Below, in pieces: positions 62,686 to 64,000 of a DNA stretch of 64,000 bases. Made by a program: the position numbers and the translations under genes. The stretch comes from Paenibacillus sp. Soil766 (GTDB lineage Bacteria; Bacillota; Bacilli; Paenibacillales; NBRC-103111): the NCBI RefSeq assembly GCF_001428105.1, contig NZ_LMSJ01000034.1, forward strand, positions 68,832 to 132,831, in the 5' to 3' direction. Numbering within the stretch: position 1 is the stretch's first letter; the number at the start of each line of letters is the position of its first letter. The notes below the pieces were generated by a model. That model was not told the origin of the DNA. It was given only the letters and a program-made list of their open reading frames with translations, and searched no databases.

Positions 62686-64000
62686 GTGATCCAACAACGT
62701 AAGATGAAACGACTGCTCAGCCGTTCAGCTTTATTGCTAACCGCTGCAAGCTTCTTAACACTTCCTCTGGCAACCTCAGCTTTCGCTGGTAAGGAAGGTG
62801 TATTTCTCAGTGATTCCGTCTATTTTACTTTAGATAAAGTATCGCTATCGGTTGGAGCCGAGGATGGTTCACTTCGCTTCTCGTTGGGCTTGAACAATCA
62901 TAGTAACGCTATCGTCGATTTCAATAATTATGGTGTAAAAGTCATTGATGCAAATGGCATTACCTATACAGCGAAGCTAAATGAGAAGGTTGTAGCAAGA
63001 GTGAAGGCGGGCGAGACGGGGACGTTTAAATTTACGTCAGAAATCCCGAACAATCTGACGCCTTCCGATTTGAAAGTGGATATTTTCCAATGGAACACGA
63101 ACTCCTTATCAGAGATCGGTGCGCTTTCTGTCGAATCCGCCATGGTCGAAGCCGGTCAAACACTGGAGCAACAAGCTGTCATTAATTTAAAAGAGATCGA
63201 TACAGCATTAGCTGAAGAGGTCTTAGTAACTGCGAAACTCGGAAATAGCTATAAAGTCTACAAAGACGGCGCATGGATGGTATACACAGATCTCACATTG
63301 GCGAATGAAAGCAGCTCCAGCGTCAAGCTGCCAGAAGGTCTAGAACTCAATTTCCAAGATAGTAAGGGATTGACCTATAGTGCACAATTCGTTGGAAATG
63401 TCGGGTCCTTGCTTCCTGAGCAGCCTGTGACAGTGAAACTACAAGCTGCTGTACCAGCTTCCCTAGATGCGAATAAATTGTCCTTGTTATTCTCGCCTAA
63501 GGGCAAAGTGAAAACAACGGTATTAGGCACATTAAACACTGCGAAAACCTTCGCTGTAGGCCGGATTGGCGCCAAAGCGGCATATCCGAATATCGAAGCG
63601 AATGACGATTTGAATGGTCTTGTCATATCAACTTCATGGGCATCCGCCGTTCAACAATCAGATGGATTGCATGTACAAGCGAATGTGACTTTGACGAACG
63701 AAGGTGAAGGAATCATCACAATTCCTAACTTAACTGCAGAGTTCCAGGCGAACCGTGGCAATGTGGGTGTGACATCAAGTGACAATGCGGTACGTACTTC
63801 TTATTTATCACCTAATGAGTCGACAACCTTCCGTTTCCAAGGGGTCGTTCCTGCGTCACTAAGCGCAGAAGCCTTGCAGCTAGTTGTACTTGAGAAGCAA
63901 GCAGCAGCTGCTTCCACAACAACGCAAACAGGTACAGGGGGTACTGGCAACACCGGTAATACGGATACTACGAAACAAGTGTCAGCACTGCCAGTCGCCA
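62686..64000 (+). CDS. Exported protein downstream of the efflux operon (partial)
   Basis: The frame opens at GTG 62686 with AAGGAGG 7 bases upstream and remains open to the window end, so at least 438 residues are encoded and the 3' end is missing. A signal peptide (LLSRSALLLTAASFLTLPLATSAFAGK) is followed by repeated beta-sandwich-like units such as SLGLNNHSNAIVDFNNYGVKVID, YTDLTLANESSSSVKLPEGLELNF and HVQANVTLTNEGEGIITIPNL, resembling cohesin- or DUF4352-like modules. A Gly/Thr/Asn-rich linker begins near 63910. I do not recognise the full family. Location suggests a function tied to the efflux set. Confidence 0.75.
   Translation, partial: MIQQRKMKRLLSRSALLLTAASFLTLPLATSAFAGKEGVFLSDSVYFTLDKVSLSVGAEDGSLRFSLGLNNHSNAIVDFNNYGVKVIDANGITYTAKLNEKVVARVKAGETGTFKFTSEIPNNLTPSDLKVDIFQWNTNSLSEIGALSVESAMVEAGQTLEQQAVINLKEIDTALAEEVLVTAKLGNSYKVYKDGAWMVYTDLTLANESSSSVKLPEGLELNFQDSKGLTYSAQFVGNVGSLLPEQPVTVKLQAAVPASLDANKLSLLFSPKGKVKTTVLGTLNTAKTFAVGRIGAKAAYPNIEANDDLNGLVISTSWASAVQQSDGLHVQANVTLTNEGEGIITIPNLTAEFQANRGNVGVTSSDNAVRTSYLSPNESTTFRFQGVVPASLSAEALQLVVLEKQAAAASTTTQTGTGGTGNTGNTDTTKQVSALPVA

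Overview
The window looks like the chromosome of a spore-forming, low-to-mid GC Gram-positive bacterium, most likely Paenibacillus or a close relative. The reasons are a GerA-type germinant receptor operon, strong AGGAGG-type ribosome binding sites with frequent TTG/GTG starts, copper-amine-oxidase-like stalk domains, Gram-positive versions of pel and yda exopolysaccharide operons without outer-membrane components, and a DUF1540 protein. No rRNA, tRNA, insertion sequence, prophage or CRISPR array was recognised. The sequence is cut at both ends: a topoisomerase IV subunit A gene on the left and an exported protein on the right.

Layout. 1-4378: the end of parC, a 55-residue protein overlapping it, a MarR regulator, two RNA-modification genes and a PrsA-like foldase with a stalk domain. 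4560-10259: glycogen operon glgB-glgC-glgD-glgA. 10365-11825: cardiolipin synthase. 11896-24422: a divergent DUF4832 glycosidase-like gene and a Pel operon, galE-pelD fusion, pelE, pelA deacetylase, pelF, pelG-CotH fusion, then VTC-type and DUF4956 genes. 24433-29757: a stalk-domain protein, a VOC protein, a MarR/quinone-oxidoreductase divergent pair with a perfect operator, speD, and a serine hydrolase. 29971-38391: a second exopolysaccharide operon resembling Bacillus subtilis ydaJKLMN. 38511-41980: gerA-type A-B-C operon. 42096-49118: a putative secreted-peptide system (GG-leader precursor, PpiC isomerase, C39 peptidase/ABC exporter with two cyclic-nucleotide-binding-like domains, and a two-component pair). 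49119-50517: eroded gene remnants. 50518-55355: YyaL-type protein, DUF1540 protein, zinc ribbon protein, GH18 protein. 55533-64000: DUF309 protein, a second two-component pair, a lipoprotein, and a MacAB/YknXYZ-like efflux set followed by an exported protein.

How the parts connect. Two exopolysaccharide synthases lie within 16 kb of each other. Each has a membrane-bound degenerate GGDEF protein whose catalytic motif is lost but whose RxxD I-site is kept (RETD in the PelD part, RTND in the YdaK-like protein), so both are probably switched by c-di-GMP. The Pel operon carries an extension not part of the minimal Pel machinery: a CotH-kinase-like domain fused to the PelG transporter, with VTC and DUF4956 genes directly behind it. 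This suggests an extracytoplasmic phosphate-type modification of the polymer or of a partner protein.

The two best candidates for an undescribed system are this pel-CotH-VTC-DUF4956 assembly and the peptide export cluster at 42096-49118. In the latter, a 17-residue, proline-containing, cysteine-free core peptide is paired with a dedicated proline isomerase and a cyclic-nucleotide-domain exporter, and two perfect 11-bp tandem repeats sit in the divergent promoter region. Functions given here are inferred from motif recognition and context only; no database search was possible.
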